Assembly (NCBI GenBank): GCA_023146365.1
Contig: JAGLCE010000046.1
Location: 1 to 31,649, forward strand
From: Endozoicomonadaceae bacterium
Lineage (GTDB): Bacteria > Pseudomonadota > Gammaproteobacteria > Pseudomonadales > Endozoicomonadaceae
Reading direction: 5' to 3'
Length of the DNA: 31,649 nucleotides
In this document: one piece after another, positions 1-8,297 of the stretch
Layout of the letters: every line of letters starts with the position of its first letter
Numbering within the stretch: the stretch's first letter is position 1
Notes under the pieces: generated by a model
The model's database searches: none
What the model was told of the DNA's origin: nothing
The model's input: the letters and a program-made list of their open reading frames with translations, nothing else
Position numbers and translations under genes: made by a program

Positions 1-2
1 AA

Positions 3-158
3 ACCAGTTCTGTCGGTAATGTTTATATTTTTTTAAATAAATTACGGAGCATTCTCCGTAAAAAGTTGAATTCTGAGGCTCACTCAGTGTTATTAAGTAC
101 GGGAACTGTGCAAGTAATCAATAAGTTACCTAGGGCTTGGTATTTTACTAATACTTGA
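3..158 (+). CDS. C-terminal end of an unrecognised ORF ('X tail', copy 1), cut by the window edge
   Basis: An open frame enters from the left edge and ends at TGA 156-158, giving about 51 residues with no start inside the window. It is treated as coding because a second copy at 2871-3018 keeps the same frame and stop although many bases have changed; most differences are conservative (IFLNKLRSI versus MFLNKLRTI, STGTVQVI kept). A third, more distant copy lies at 28851-28961. Function is not recognised. It may be the true 3' end of a full gene lying to the left, since the second copy is cut exactly where the duplicated unit begins. Confidence 0.5.
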   Translation, partial: TSSVGNVYIFLNKLRSILRKKLNSEAHSVLLSTGTVQVINKLPRAWYFTNT

Positions 159-496
159 AATTATAATGCCGCGAGTAAATCTACTTATTAACAAAAAAAG
201 TTTGTTTGCTGATTTATCTTCTCGAGTTTGTCGAGGTCGATTATTTAAACGATCCATCACAAAATCAACTTCACTCTCCTATCACTTGTTTAAAATTCCT
301 TTCCTTGAAAAAATATTGCTAATCAAACCGGTCGTATTTTAATTTCGTATTTCTAGTATGCAGCCCCCAGTGTTTGTCAGCAGAATTTGTATAAATAACA
401 ATTTTAAATATTTTCTTGTTGGATAGAAACTAAATGATAAAAAATAACTCAAAGGTATTACATCTGAAACAATTAACATACTAGAAAAGGTTTAAT
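159..496 (+). other. Leader without a gene upstream of the 683-aa CDS
   Basis: This 338-bp AT-rich stretch shows no convincing coding frame. It is conserved with 3019-3368, including a small inverted repeat CTCGA-GTTTG-TCGAG at 221-235, which in copy 2 has the same stem and one loop change (3082-3096). The end carries AAAAGG six bases before the ATG of the next gene, a plausible ribosome binding site. I could not find a well-spaced sigma70 promoter. Conservation of a long leader between copies could mean regulation, or simply recent duplication. Confidence 0.5.
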
Positions 497-2548
497 ATGA
501 CGCAACGTGCAGAATATAATATTAACATAAAACGGGCTCTTGATATTGTATCAATTGACCAAAATATGAATGATGACGACCTTGTATATCTAGATAATCG
601 ATCTCTCAAAGTCGTTACCCCTGAAGTCAGTCAGGGTGAAAGTCAAGCATTACTTGAAGAATTGTTACTTGAAAAGCTTGATGAGCCTGGCAGACAAAGC
701 TTGGGAAAAAGATTAATTGAAAAACAACCTATCACGTACAAAGAGATTAAATTATTAGTCCATCACATAAACAAACAACAAACAAAACCTCAAGAAAAAG
801 AGGCAACTAATCAAGAAACGATAGAACGTTCTTATAATAATCCCATCATGAGACGCTCTTCTGATATATTAGATTCAGGGCAAGATTCTTCTATTGATGA
901 TAAGGACACTGAATCATTTCCGTCAATGTCTGATGAAACAAAAGGTAACGATCCTTCACCGCGGCTCTCAACTGTTAGCCTACAGGTCAAGCCAGAGCGG
1001 GATGATCAGGCCTCTTTGGCATCGTCTCAAGGAGCAAGGCCTAAAAAGGTTGTCGTGCGGCCTGAGTCTTATCTAGATTTAATAAAATCTAGGCATATAA
1101 ATAATCAAAATGATCTTTCTGATTTTACCATGGAGTGCTGTCACGTAGTATTGAATGACATGGAAAAAAGAAAGAATGATGTCCTAAATTACCTCGCTGA
1201 TCCGACAAATGAAATTAAATTTAACATTGCAAAAAGTTCGTTTAATCATGGGATCTGGTTCCGTAACCCATACTTCGATTTACTGATTGATGCTACTGCT
1301 GTAAGCAAGCACAGTTTTTTCAAGAAAAGGTTGAAGGAGTTTATTGGAAAGACATATTATTGTAATGGTTGCCCCCCTATGAACTCCGCAACAAAGAAAT
1401 TCTATATGAATTCGAAATACACATCGCATAAGTCGGATAATTATATACATTACATTCTTGCGGCAAACGTCACACCATCTGATGCGCTGCGTGGCTGTAG
1501 CTATGAATTATGGTTCTCTGACCAAGGAACTTTCACGAAACATATTTTTTATATAGTGCTATATAAAATTTTGACAGAGCAGCAATTTAATTATTACTTT
1601 ATTAATGACTGGGAACACTCAGAGAGATTTAGTTTATCATCATTTAACTTTTCGGATATTGAAAATGGTAAAGACTTATCTCGAATAAATAAATTCTTAA
1701 CTTGGTCTGAAGAAATAAAATTCGAAAAAGCTTGTGTTTACATCTTCGCGAATGACGAAAACTATAGATATAAAGATGCTTTTGGTGACTTTAACTTTAT
1801 GTGTACATTCTGCGATAAATGTGATGATCAAATGCGCTTTTGCTCACCCGGTCTTCATAACAATGCAGGCCTGTATTGTTGCCGTGAAAAAATAATCAGT
1901 GAATACAACAAGGAGCCATACATCAATAGAATTAGATGCGTTGCAGATGAAATGGAAATTTCTGGCATAGTCAAAAATAACTCTACTGGAAAATGTTTAG
2001 TACTTGGTTCATCTATTATAGTAAATGGTGTAGTAATTCATCAGCGCGAAAACTGGTTTGTTCACCAGATAATAACAGCGAATATTGACCGGGTAATCAA
2101 ACTAAAAAAAGCGTTAGAAAAAGATGTGAAACTCTCACAACATGAAGAATCTCTGAATCTAAAAGAATTATTACGACAACAAGCCATTCAAAAACAAAAA
2201 GATAAAAAATCTACTAATAAGTCTAGATTCTCAGAGCCCGTAGAAACACTTAAACCCACTTCTCCCACTGCTTGCTCGTCAAAGATAACTCCAATTATAG
2301 AGCAGTCAAAATGTGACCTTGAACCTGATCTTATATCTGTTTTACGAGCAAAGATTACTGAGTGCAATAGAGAAATTAGACTGCATGATAGGGGTAAGTC
2401 TAAAAAAAATAGTAAAGAAATAATTGAATTAAGCAATTCGCTTAAATCTTTTTGTGCACGCATTATAGAAGAAGGTTTCACGATTAGTGTAGAGGATCAA
2501 TGCCATTATGATAAGGTAATAGAAAGGATAAACCGTATGAGAGAATAA
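497..2548 (+). CDS. Unknown protein, 683 aa, tandem paralog A
   Basis: The 683-residue protein is not recognised. The ATG follows AAAAGG with a 6-base spacer, and the start is shared with its tandem paralog at 3369. Visible parts: a helical N-terminus (about 8-95) with the size and spacing of a death-fold-like bundle (speculative); a low-complexity Ser/Asp/Lys linker (about 96-185); a mainly globular middle (about 190-550) rich in aromatic residues, with cysteines in CTFCDKC (436-442) and FCSPGLHNNAGLYCCREK (448-465); and a charged, Lys-rich C-terminus (about 560-683), probably helical. No signal peptide or membrane helix is evident. Against its paralog, residues 1-345 and 555-683 are nearly identical while about 347-550 are strongly diverged. 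The CxxCxxC pattern is lost in the paralog, so a conserved zinc site there is unlikely. Low GC relative to trmA/gor suggests an acquired gene. Confidence 0.85.
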   Translation: MTQRAEYNINIKRALDIVSIDQNMNDDDLVYLDNRSLKVVTPEVSQGESQALLEELLLEKLDEPGRQSLGKRLIEKQPITYKEIKLLVHHINKQQTKPQEKEATNQETIERSYNNPIMRRSSDILDSGQDSSIDDKDTESFPSMSDETKGNDPSPRLSTVSLQVKPERDDQASLASSQGARPKKVVVRPESYLDLIKSRHINNQNDLSDFTMECCHVVLNDMEKRKNDVLNYLADPTNEIKFNIAKSSFNHGIWFRNPYFDLLIDATAVSKHSFFKKRLKEFIGKTYYCNGCPPMNSATKKFYMNSKYTSHKSDNYIHYILAANVTPSDALRGCSYELWFSDQGTFTKHIFYIVLYKILTEQQFNYYFINDWEHSERFSLSSFNFSDIENGKDLSRINKFLTWSEEIKFEKACVYIFANDENYRYKDAFGDFNFMCTFCDKCDDQMRFCSPGLHNNAGLYCCREKIISEYNKEPYINRIRCVADEMEISGIVKNNSTGKCLVLGSSIIVNGVVIHQRENWFVHQIITANIDRVIKLKKALEKDVKLSQHEESLNLKELLRQQAIQKQKDKKSTNKSRFSEPVETLKPTSPTACSSKITPIIEQSKCDLEPDLISVLRAKITECNREIRLHDRGKSKKNSKEIIELSNSLKSFCARIIEEGFTISVEDQCHYDKVIERINRMRE

Positions 2549-2568
2549 TGCGTGGATAATTATTAATC

Positions 2569-2871
2569 CAGCCGGGATGCCAATAGCGATCAGATCTTCT
2601 CTCATTCGGCTGAGTCAGGTTTTATTGACGACTATCTTCAATCTGCAAGTTTTCCAGTAGGGGAACACCGGCATCGACCATCTGTTGCACCGTTGTTTGC
2701 AGGTGGTCGGTGATACGTTGCAGAGAGTGATCTGGAACTCCCAGCATTTTGAAAGAGGTTGTTTCCGAGTGTTGTGGGCGATCAATATAGCGGTAAACCG
2801 AGTTGAGGATCTGTTGCCAGCTGGAAGCTCGGCTGGCTATACCGGCATCCGTCAGGATATTGTTGTACTCT
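2569..2871. repeat. 303-bp duplicate of the sanA'/lipoprotein 3' region (left copy)
   Basis: This stretch matches 5822-6124 at a constant offset of 3253; I saw one mismatch (T at 2829, C at 6082). On the minus strand it holds the first 37 bases of the truncated sanA frame and the last 250 bases of the lipoprotein gene, with neither a start nor a complete gene. It is a rearrangement scar between the two tandem units. Short plus-strand frames through it are antisense artefacts. Confidence 0.9.
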
Positions 2872-3018
2872 GTCGGTAATGTTTATATGTTTTTAAATAA
2901 ATTACGGACCATTTTCAGTAAAAAATTGAATCCTGAGGCTCGCTCATTGTTCTTAAGTACGGGAACTGTGCAAGTAATCAAGAAGTCACCTAGAACTTGG
3001 TGTTTTACTAACACTTGA
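2871..3018 (+). pseudogene. X tail, copy 2 (5'-truncated)
   Basis: The frame reads MFLNKLRTIFSKKLN and further to TGA 3016-3018, matching the X tail at 3-158. Only the last ~49 codons survive; upstream the frame runs by chance into the antisense of the lipoprotein gene fragment, where an ATG at 2803 would give a meaningless fusion. It is therefore called a remnant. It contains the block SKKLN...SLFL...VIKKS that is shared with the third copy at 28851. Confidence 0.5.
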
Positions 3019-3368
3019 CATTATAATGCCGCGAGTAAATCTACTTGTTTACAAAAAAAAGTTTGTTGGTTGATTGATCCTCTCGAATTTGTCGAGGTCG
3101 ATTATTTAAACGATCCATCACAAAATAAACTTCACTCTCTATCTATTATTTGTTTAAAATTCCTTTTCTTGAAAAAATATTGATAATCAAATCGTTCGTA
3201 TTTTAATTCCGTATTTCTAGAATGCAGCCCCAGTGTTTGTCAGCAGAGTTTGTATAACTAACAATTTTCAAACATTTTCTTGTTGGATGGAAACTAAATG
3301 ATAAAAAATAACTCAAAAATGCTGTATCCGAAAAATTAACATACTGAACATACTGGAAGAGGTTTAAT
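3019..3368 (+). other. Leader without a gene upstream of the 697-aa CDS
   Basis: This 350-bp stretch is the copy-2 counterpart of 159-496, with scattered substitutions and short indels. It holds the conserved small inverted repeat at 3082-3096. No coding frame is supported. GAAGAGG lies just before the ATG at 3369 as a probable ribosome binding site. Confidence 0.5.
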
Positions 3369-5462
3369 ATGGAGCAACGTACAGAATTTAATATTAACAT
3401 AAAGCGGGCTCTTGATCTTGTATCAATTGACCAAAATATGAATGATGACGACCTTGTATATCTAGATAATCGATCTCTCAAAGTCGTTACCCCTGAAGTC
3501 AGTCAGGGTAAAAGACAAGCATTACTTGAAGAACTGTTACTTGAAAAGCTTGATGAGTCTGGCAGACAAAGCTTGGGAAAAAGATTAATTGAAAAACAAC
3601 CTATCACGTACAAAGAGATTAAATTATTAGTCCATCACATAAACAAACAACCAACAAAACCTCAAGAAAAACATCAAGAAAAAGAGGAAACTAATCAAGC
3701 AACGATAGAATGTTCTTATAATAATTCCATCATGAGACACTCTTCTGAGCTATTAGATTCAGGGCAAGATTCCTCTATTGATGATAAGGTCACTGAATCA
3801 TTGCAGTCAATGTCTGATGAAACAAAAGGTAACGATCCTTCACTGCGGCTCTCAACTGTTAGTCTACAGGTCAAGCCAGCGCGGGATGATCAGGCTTCTT
3901 TGGAATCGTCTCAAGGAGCAAGGCCTAAAAAGGTTGCCGTGCGGCCTGAGTATTATCTAGATTTAATAAAATCTAGGCATATAAATAATCAAAATGATCT
4001 TTCTGATTTTACCATGAAGTGCTATCACATAGTATTGAATGACATGGAAAAAAGAAAGAGTGATATCCTAAATTATATCGCTGATCCGACAGATGAAGTT
4101 AAATTTAATATTGCAAAAAGTGCGTTTAATCATGGGGTCTGGTTCCGTAACCCATACTTCGATTTACTGATTGATTCTATTGCTGTAAGCAAGCACGGTT
4201 TTTTCAAGAAAAGGTTGAGGAGGTTTATTGAAAAGACATATTATTGTAATGGTTTACCCCCTATGGACTCCGAAACAAAGAAATTCTATATGAATTCGAA
4301 ATACACATCGCATAAGTCGGATAATCTTATACATTACACTCTTGCGGAAAACGTCAAACCATCTGATGCGCTGCGTAGCTGTAGCTATGAATTATGGTTC
4401 TCTGACCAAGGAACTTTCATGCAATATATTTTTTATATGGTGCTATATGGAATTTTGACAAAGAACCAATTTGATTATTACTTGACTAATGACTGGAGAG
4501 ACTCAGATAGATTTGATTTATCAACATTTAACTTATTGGAGATTAAAAATAATCAAAAATCATCTCGAATAAACCAATTTTTAATTTGGACTAAAGAAAT
4601 GAAATTCAGAGAATCCTCTGTTTACATTCTCATTAATAACGAAAACTATAGATCTAAAGATGCTTTTGGTGACTTTTTATGTATGCTTACATTCTGCGAT
4701 AGAGTGGATGAGATAGTGCGCTTTTGTTCACCCGGTCTTCATAATAATGCAAGCATTTTTTGTTGCCGTGAAAAAATGATCATGGAATCCAAGAAGGAGC
4801 CATACATCAATAGGATTAGATGCGCTGCAGATGAAATGGGAATTTCTGGCATAGTCAAAAATAATTCTACTGAGGAATGTTTAGTATCTGATGATTTACC
4901 CCTAATAGTAGATTGTCTGGAAGTCAAACAGGGCAAAGGATGGATTTTAAGCATGTTAATAAAAATGGATATTGACCGGGTAATCCTATTAAAAAGAGCG
5001 TTAGAAAAATCTGTGCATTTATCAAAACATGAAGAATATCTGAATCGAAAAGAATTATTACGACAACAAGCCATTCAAGAAAAAAAAGATAAAAAATCTA
5101 CTAAATCTACTAAATCTACTAAATCTACTAATAAGTCTAGATTCTCAGAGCCCGTAGAAACACTTAAACCCACTTCTCCCTCTACTTGCTCGTCAAAGAT
5201 AACTCCAATTATAGAGCAGTCAAAATGTGACATTGAACCTGATCCTATATATGTTTTACAAGAAAAGATTAATGAGTGCAATAGAGAAATTAGACTGCAT
5301 GATAGGGGTAAGTCTAAAAAAAATAGTAAAGAAATAATTGAATTAAGCAATTCGCTTAAATCTTTTTGTGCACGCATTATAGGAGAAGGTTTCACGATTA
5401 GTGCAGAGGATCAATGCCATTATGATAAGGTAATAGAAAGGATAAACCGTATGAGAGAATAA
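3369..5462 (+). CDS. Unknown protein, 697 aa, tandem paralog B
   Basis: Paralog of the 683-aa protein, of unknown function. The 14 extra residues come mainly from two in-frame expansions: a 12-base insertion giving a second QEK-type block near residue 101, and four rather than one Lys-Ser-Thr triplets near residues 576-587. The N-terminal ~345 and C-terminal ~130 residues are nearly identical to paralog A; the middle is heavily changed, although islands such as FCSPGLHNNA, EPYINRIRC and ISGIVKNNST are kept. Two of the three cysteines of paralog A's CxxCxxC are replaced (FCDRVD). The frame is intact with a recognisable binding site (AGAGG, 6-base spacer), so it is probably expressed. Its neighbours do not indicate a role. 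Confidence 0.85.
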   Translation: MEQRTEFNINIKRALDLVSIDQNMNDDDLVYLDNRSLKVVTPEVSQGKRQALLEELLLEKLDESGRQSLGKRLIEKQPITYKEIKLLVHHINKQPTKPQEKHQEKEETNQATIECSYNNSIMRHSSELLDSGQDSSIDDKVTESLQSMSDETKGNDPSLRLSTVSLQVKPARDDQASLESSQGARPKKVAVRPEYYLDLIKSRHINNQNDLSDFTMKCYHIVLNDMEKRKSDILNYIADPTDEVKFNIAKSAFNHGVWFRNPYFDLLIDSIAVSKHGFFKKRLRRFIEKTYYCNGLPPMDSETKKFYMNSKYTSHKSDNLIHYTLAENVKPSDALRSCSYELWFSDQGTFMQYIFYMVLYGILTKNQFDYYLTNDWRDSDRFDLSTFNLLEIKNNQKSSRINQFLIWTKEMKFRESSVYILINNENYRSKDAFGDFLCMLTFCDRVDEIVRFCSPGLHNNASIFCCREKMIMESKKEPYINRIRCAADEMGISGIVKNNSTEECLVSDDLPLIVDCLEVKQGKGWILSMLIKMDIDRVILLKRALEKSVHLSKHEEYLNRKELLRQQAIQEKKDKKSTKSTKSTKSTNKSRFSEPVETLKPTSPSTCSSKITPIIEQSKCDIEPDPIYVLQEKINECNREIRLHDRGKSKKNSKEIIELSNSLKSFCARIIGEGFTISAEDQCHYDKVIERINRMRE
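5094..5129 (+). repeat. 9-bp coding microsatellite AAATCTACT x4 (Lys-Ser-Thr)
   Basis: Four perfect, in-frame copies of AAATCTACT lie inside the 697-aa gene. The paralog has a single copy at the same place. The array lies in the Lys/Ser-rich linker before the C-terminal segment. Length change by slipped-strand mispairing would keep the frame. Confidence 0.95.
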
Positions 5463-5507
5463 TGCGTGGATAATTATTAATCCAGCCCTGCGTAGGCAAT
5501 ACATTAT

Positions 5508-5858
5508 TTATGTCGGGGGTGTTTCACCAAACATAATGGATTCACCGAGAATTTGGGGCTGTGTATTCAGTAGTAGAACTTCCAGCACAGCTAGCAGACG
5601 AGCGAGGATTTCCCTGATTCGGTTGCTATAGTCCGTTGTAAGAATTTTTCCATGAACATTAAAGGCAATCGCTTGAATGTTACGTTTCTGTGCAATAAAA
5701 ATGGCGCGTTCATTTTGGTATTGCTGGGAGATGAGGGTGAATTGTGTCAAGTTGAAAACTTGGTTGGCACGAATTACCGAGTCGAGTGTTCGGAAGCCGG
5801 CATAGTCGCGATAGATGCGGTCAGCCGGGATGCCAATAGCGATCAGATCTTCTCTCAT
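5508..5858 (-). pseudogene. sanA: 5'-truncated sanA (SanA/DUF218 family protein)
   Basis: The 116-residue frame matches the C-terminal half of SanA (vancomycin high-temperature exclusion protein, DUF218/YdcF-like fold): MREDLIAIGIP, DYAGFRTLDSVIRA, FTLISQQYQNERAIFIA and RIREILARL align with MRKDLIAAG, DYAGFRTLDSIVR, FIIITQRFHCERALFIA and RIREFAARF of the enterobacterial protein. SanA is a roughly 240-residue inner-membrane-anchored protein linked to envelope integrity. Here the N-terminal anchor and the first half of the fold are missing; upstream in frame there is a TGA four codons before the ATG, then the end of the lipoprotein gene. The loss and the 303-bp duplication at 2569 share this breakpoint region, so one rearrangement may have caused both. 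Confidence 0.75.
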
Positions 5859-6124
5859 TCGGCTGAGTCAGGTTTTATTGACGACTATCTTCAATCTGCA
5901 AGTTTTCCAGTAGGGGAACACCGGCATCGACCATCTGTTGCACCGTTGTTTGCAGGTGGTCGGTGATACGTTGCAGAGAGTGATCTGGAACTCCCAGCAT
6001 TTTGAAAGAGGTTGTTTCCGAGTGTTGTGGGCGATCAATATAGCGGTAAACCGAGTTGAGGATCTGTTGCCAGCTGGAAGCCCGGCTGGCTATACCGGCA
6101 TCCGTCAGGATATTGTTGTACTCT
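5822..6124. repeat. 303-bp duplicated segment (right copy)
   Basis: This is the counterpart of 2569-2871 and is in its original gene context, since it runs into the intact lipoprotein gene. It covers the 5' end of the truncated sanA and the last ~83 codons of the lipoprotein gene. Confidence 0.9.
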
Positions 6125-7116
6125 TCTCCTGCGATAAAGAGAACGGGTAACGCCTGCCAAGCGGCTTGGAAGCCGGCGGTGGATTTGAGGGTCACGACTA
6201 GATCGGCCACGGTTGCCAGCTCTGCGATAGTGGTACTGCCATCCATTACCAACACGTTTTCCAATTTTAGGGATTGCACCGTGTTGCGTTCAAGTTGACC
6301 GTCCGTTTGCGGGTGAGGTGTGATCAGAACCTGAATATCTGGACGTTCAGCCATTGATCGCAGAAACAGTGTCAGCCATTGTTGTTGATACTCGGGATCA
6401 CGCCCACCAGTAAACAAAATGATGGGACGTTTTGGGTCGAGTCCAAGACGTTGCTTCTGTTGCGTGGGATTGGCGACCAGAAACGTGCTATCCCACTGTT
6501 CCAGAACGGGGTGACCACTGATGGCGATCTGACTGCTCTGAAACGCCGCAAGCTTGCCTGCATCGACCGCCTGGTAATGGCCAGGTAGGAGCAATTCATC
6601 CACGCCGCTGGTGGTTGCCAGCCAGGGTGAGACTTGAGGCGTCTGACTGATCAGGCCAAAGCGGTCGTAGAGGGCGATAATGATTGACCCTTTTTCCCGA
6701 AAGTGATTACTGAGCTGTGCTTCAATCGCATGGGACATGCCGGTGACCACAACGGTTGGCCGAATGCTCTCCACTATTTTGGTGACCGCGTTTTGATTCA
6801 GTAACACGGTTCGATCATCGGACAAATTGGTCGGTAAGGGTGTCATGGTGGCTATCGATAAAGCCCCTTTGGTGTCAGCAAACACTGTGTCTGCTCGTCC
6901 CAGCGTAAAAATCCTAGTGTCCAAATTACGACGATGAATTTCCGGTAATAGTAATTTGAAGACTTGACTTTCGCTTTGATCCATAGCAAGAAAAAGAATG
7001 TCGGTCGGTTCGCTCGGTGGTGATTTATCCACAGATTTGGATGATGTGAGAGAATTGCAACCTGTCATCCAGAGGATAGAGAGAAGCATCAGAATGGTTT
7101 GGGGTATCGTTTTCAT
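5875..7116 (-). CDS. Putative lipoprotein with a GT-B glycosyltransferase-like fold
   Basis: The 413-residue protein begins with a short basic N-terminus, a hydrophobic stretch and a lipobox-like WMTGC at 16-20, so it is probably a lipoprotein (Cys20) facing the periplasm. The rest has two Rossmann-like halves: DILFLAMDQSES (39-50) to TVVVTGMSHA (121-130), then PIILFTGGRDP (231-241), VLITPHPQTDG (263-273), VLVMDGSTTIAEL (288-300) and DLVVTLKSTAGFQAAW (305-320). The order HPQ, then ...AD-VVT--STAG, resembles the donor half of GT-B enzymes such as CDP-glycerol transferases and UDP-GlcNAc 2-epimerase. An exported, lipid-anchored enzyme of this fold would be unusual, so it may be a binding protein. 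It lies 92 bp downstream of trmA, same strand, possibly co-transcribed. Specific function unknown. Confidence 0.75.
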   Translation of the reverse strand: MKTIPQTILMLLSILWMTGCNSLTSSKSVDKSPPSEPTDILFLAMDQSESQVFKLLLPEIHRRNLDTRIFTLGRADTVFADTKGALSIATMTPLPTNLSDDRTVLLNQNAVTKIVESIRPTVVVTGMSHAIEAQLSNHFREKGSIIIALYDRFGLISQTPQVSPWLATTSGVDELLLPGHYQAVDAGKLAAFQSSQIAISGHPVLEQWDSTFLVANPTQQKQRLGLDPKRPIILFTGGRDPEYQQQWLTLFLRSMAERPDIQVLITPHPQTDGQLERNTVQSLKLENVLVMDGSTTIAELATVADLVVTLKSTAGFQAAWQALPVLFIAGEEYNNILTDAGIASRASSWQQILNSVYRYIDRPQHSETTSFKMLGVPDHSLQRITDHLQTTVQQMVDAGVPLLENLQIEDSRQ

Positions 7117-7208
7117 TGGCCACCCGTTGGCAACAGAAACTTGATTATAGAATTAAACTGCACCAGCCAGAAGGGTGGTTTCAATGGTTAATGTGGCGCA
7201 GAATGCGT

Positions 7209-8297
7209 TTATTTTCGAATAAGGTAGATACCACACTCTGCATGATGAGTATACGGGAATTGATCAAATAGGGCGAAGCGTTCGATACGGTGGGTCTGGC
7301 TCAGGGTGTTCAAGTTGGCTTGCAGGGTTTCAGGGTTGCAGGAGATATAAAGGATCCGTTCGAATCGCTGCATCAGGGCTTCGGTGCCTTTGTCCAGCCC
7401 TGCACGAGGCGGATCAACGAGCACGGTGGAGAACTCGTAGGTGTCTAGGTCGATATCCTGAAGACGCCGAAAAGGGCGTTCTTTGTTGATCGCCTGAGTG
7501 AACTCTTCGCTGGACATGCGCACGATGTCGGCATTTTGTACCCCGTTCAGGGTGAAGTTATGACGCGCTGATTGCACCGATGATCTGGATATCTCTGTGG
7601 CAAGTACCTGTCGGAATTGCTCAGACAGTACACAGGTAAAGTTGGCGTTACCGCAATACAGTTCCAGAAAATCGCCCGTACTGCCTTGAACGACATCGCT
7701 CGTCCATTTCAGCATCTGTTCATTAATACCGGCATTGGGTTGCGTGAAGCTGTTTTCTACCTGTTGATACTGCCAGGTTTTTCCGTTGACAGTGAGCGTT
7801 TCGGTGACAAAGTCTTGAGTTAGAATCAGCTTCTGTTTTTTGGCACGGCCAATGATGTGAATATTGAACTGTTTCTCTAGCGGGCGTACTGCTTCCAGCC
7901 ATGACTCATCTAGCTTCTTGTGGTAGAGCAGGCTGATTAGGGCTTCGTCGGTCTGTGTAGTGAGGAACTCCACCTGAAATAGTTTACGATGCAAGATCTC
8001 CTGTTGGCAAAGTACATTCAGGAGTGGCTGCATGAGCTCGTTGATGCGTTTAGATGCGACTGGGAAGGTCTGCAAAAAAATAGGCTCATGTTTGTTGCCC
8101 GGTGCAAACATGGCGTAATGAACTCGGTCATCTTGATGCCAGATGTGAAACTCCGATCGCATTCGATAATGGATCGAAGCGGAATGAAATACGTCTAGTG
8201 GTGGTGGTGCAAAGGATGCAAACATGGCCTTAATCCGATCAGCTTTTTCTCGAAGTAGGTCATCATAGCGTTCAGGTTGTACGGTATCCGTCGGCAT
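7209..8297 (-). CDS. trmA: tRNA (uracil-5-)-methyltransferase TrmA
   Basis: TrmA uses S-adenosylmethionine to methylate U54 of tRNA to m5U (ribothymidine) in the T-loop. From the ATG at 8297 the protein has 362 residues, close to the 366 of E. coli TrmA, and starts at the family position (MPTDTVQPERYDD, compare MTPEHLPTEQYEA); the open frame runs 34 codons further upstream without homology. Seen in sequence: SAM-binding LELYCGNANF (about 211-220), VDPPRAGLD, the nucleophile loop YISCNPETL with Cys320, and FPYTHHAECG with the base Glu354. QVENSFTQPN is also typical. It is divergent from gor across a 355-bp gap. No iron-sulfur cysteine cluster of the RlmD/RumA type is present, supporting TrmA over RlmD. 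Confidence 0.97.
   Translation of the reverse strand: MPTDTVQPERYDDLLREKADRIKAMFASFAPPPLDVFHSASIHYRMRSEFHIWHQDDRVHYAMFAPGNKHEPIFLQTFPVASKRINELMQPLLNVLCQQEILHRKLFQVEFLTTQTDEALISLLYHKKLDESWLEAVRPLEKQFNIHIIGRAKKQKLILTQDFVTETLTVNGKTWQYQQVENSFTQPNAGINEQMLKWTSDVVQGSTGDFLELYCGNANFTCVLSEQFRQVLATEISRSSVQSARHNFTLNGVQNADIVRMSSEEFTQAINKERPFRRLQDIDLDTYEFSTVLVDPPRAGLDKGTEALMQRFERILYISCNPETLQANLNTLSQTHRIERFALFDQFPYTHHAECGIYLIRK

Larger units (their letters stand above)
11..2570 (+). repeat. Tandem duplication unit, copy 1 (X tail + leader + 683-aa gene)
   Basis: From TGTCGGTAATG at 11 the sequence matches the region starting at 2871 through the X tail, the leader, the whole gene and about 20 bp past its stop (ending TTAATCCAG). 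The period is about 2,860 bp near the start of the unit, with small indels. The leaders and both ends of the genes are very similar; the middle of the gene is much more diverged. Confidence 0.85.
2871..5486 (+). repeat. Tandem duplication unit, copy 2 (X tail + leader + 697-aa gene)
   Basis: This is the second copy of the unit starting at 11. Its left junction joins the 303-bp chromosomal scrap directly to TGTCGGTAATG, in the middle of the X frame. Its right junction, after TTAATCCAG, differs from copy 1: here it continues into the 3' end of sanA. The breakpoints show no flanking inverted repeats or transposase, so a duplication or template-switch origin fits better than an insertion sequence. 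Confidence 0.85.

Noticed and set aside
2685..2879. Plus-strand frames around 2685-2879 and 5938-6298
   Set aside because: They are antisense to the lipoprotein gene or its duplicated fragment, and identical simply because the DNA is duplicated.
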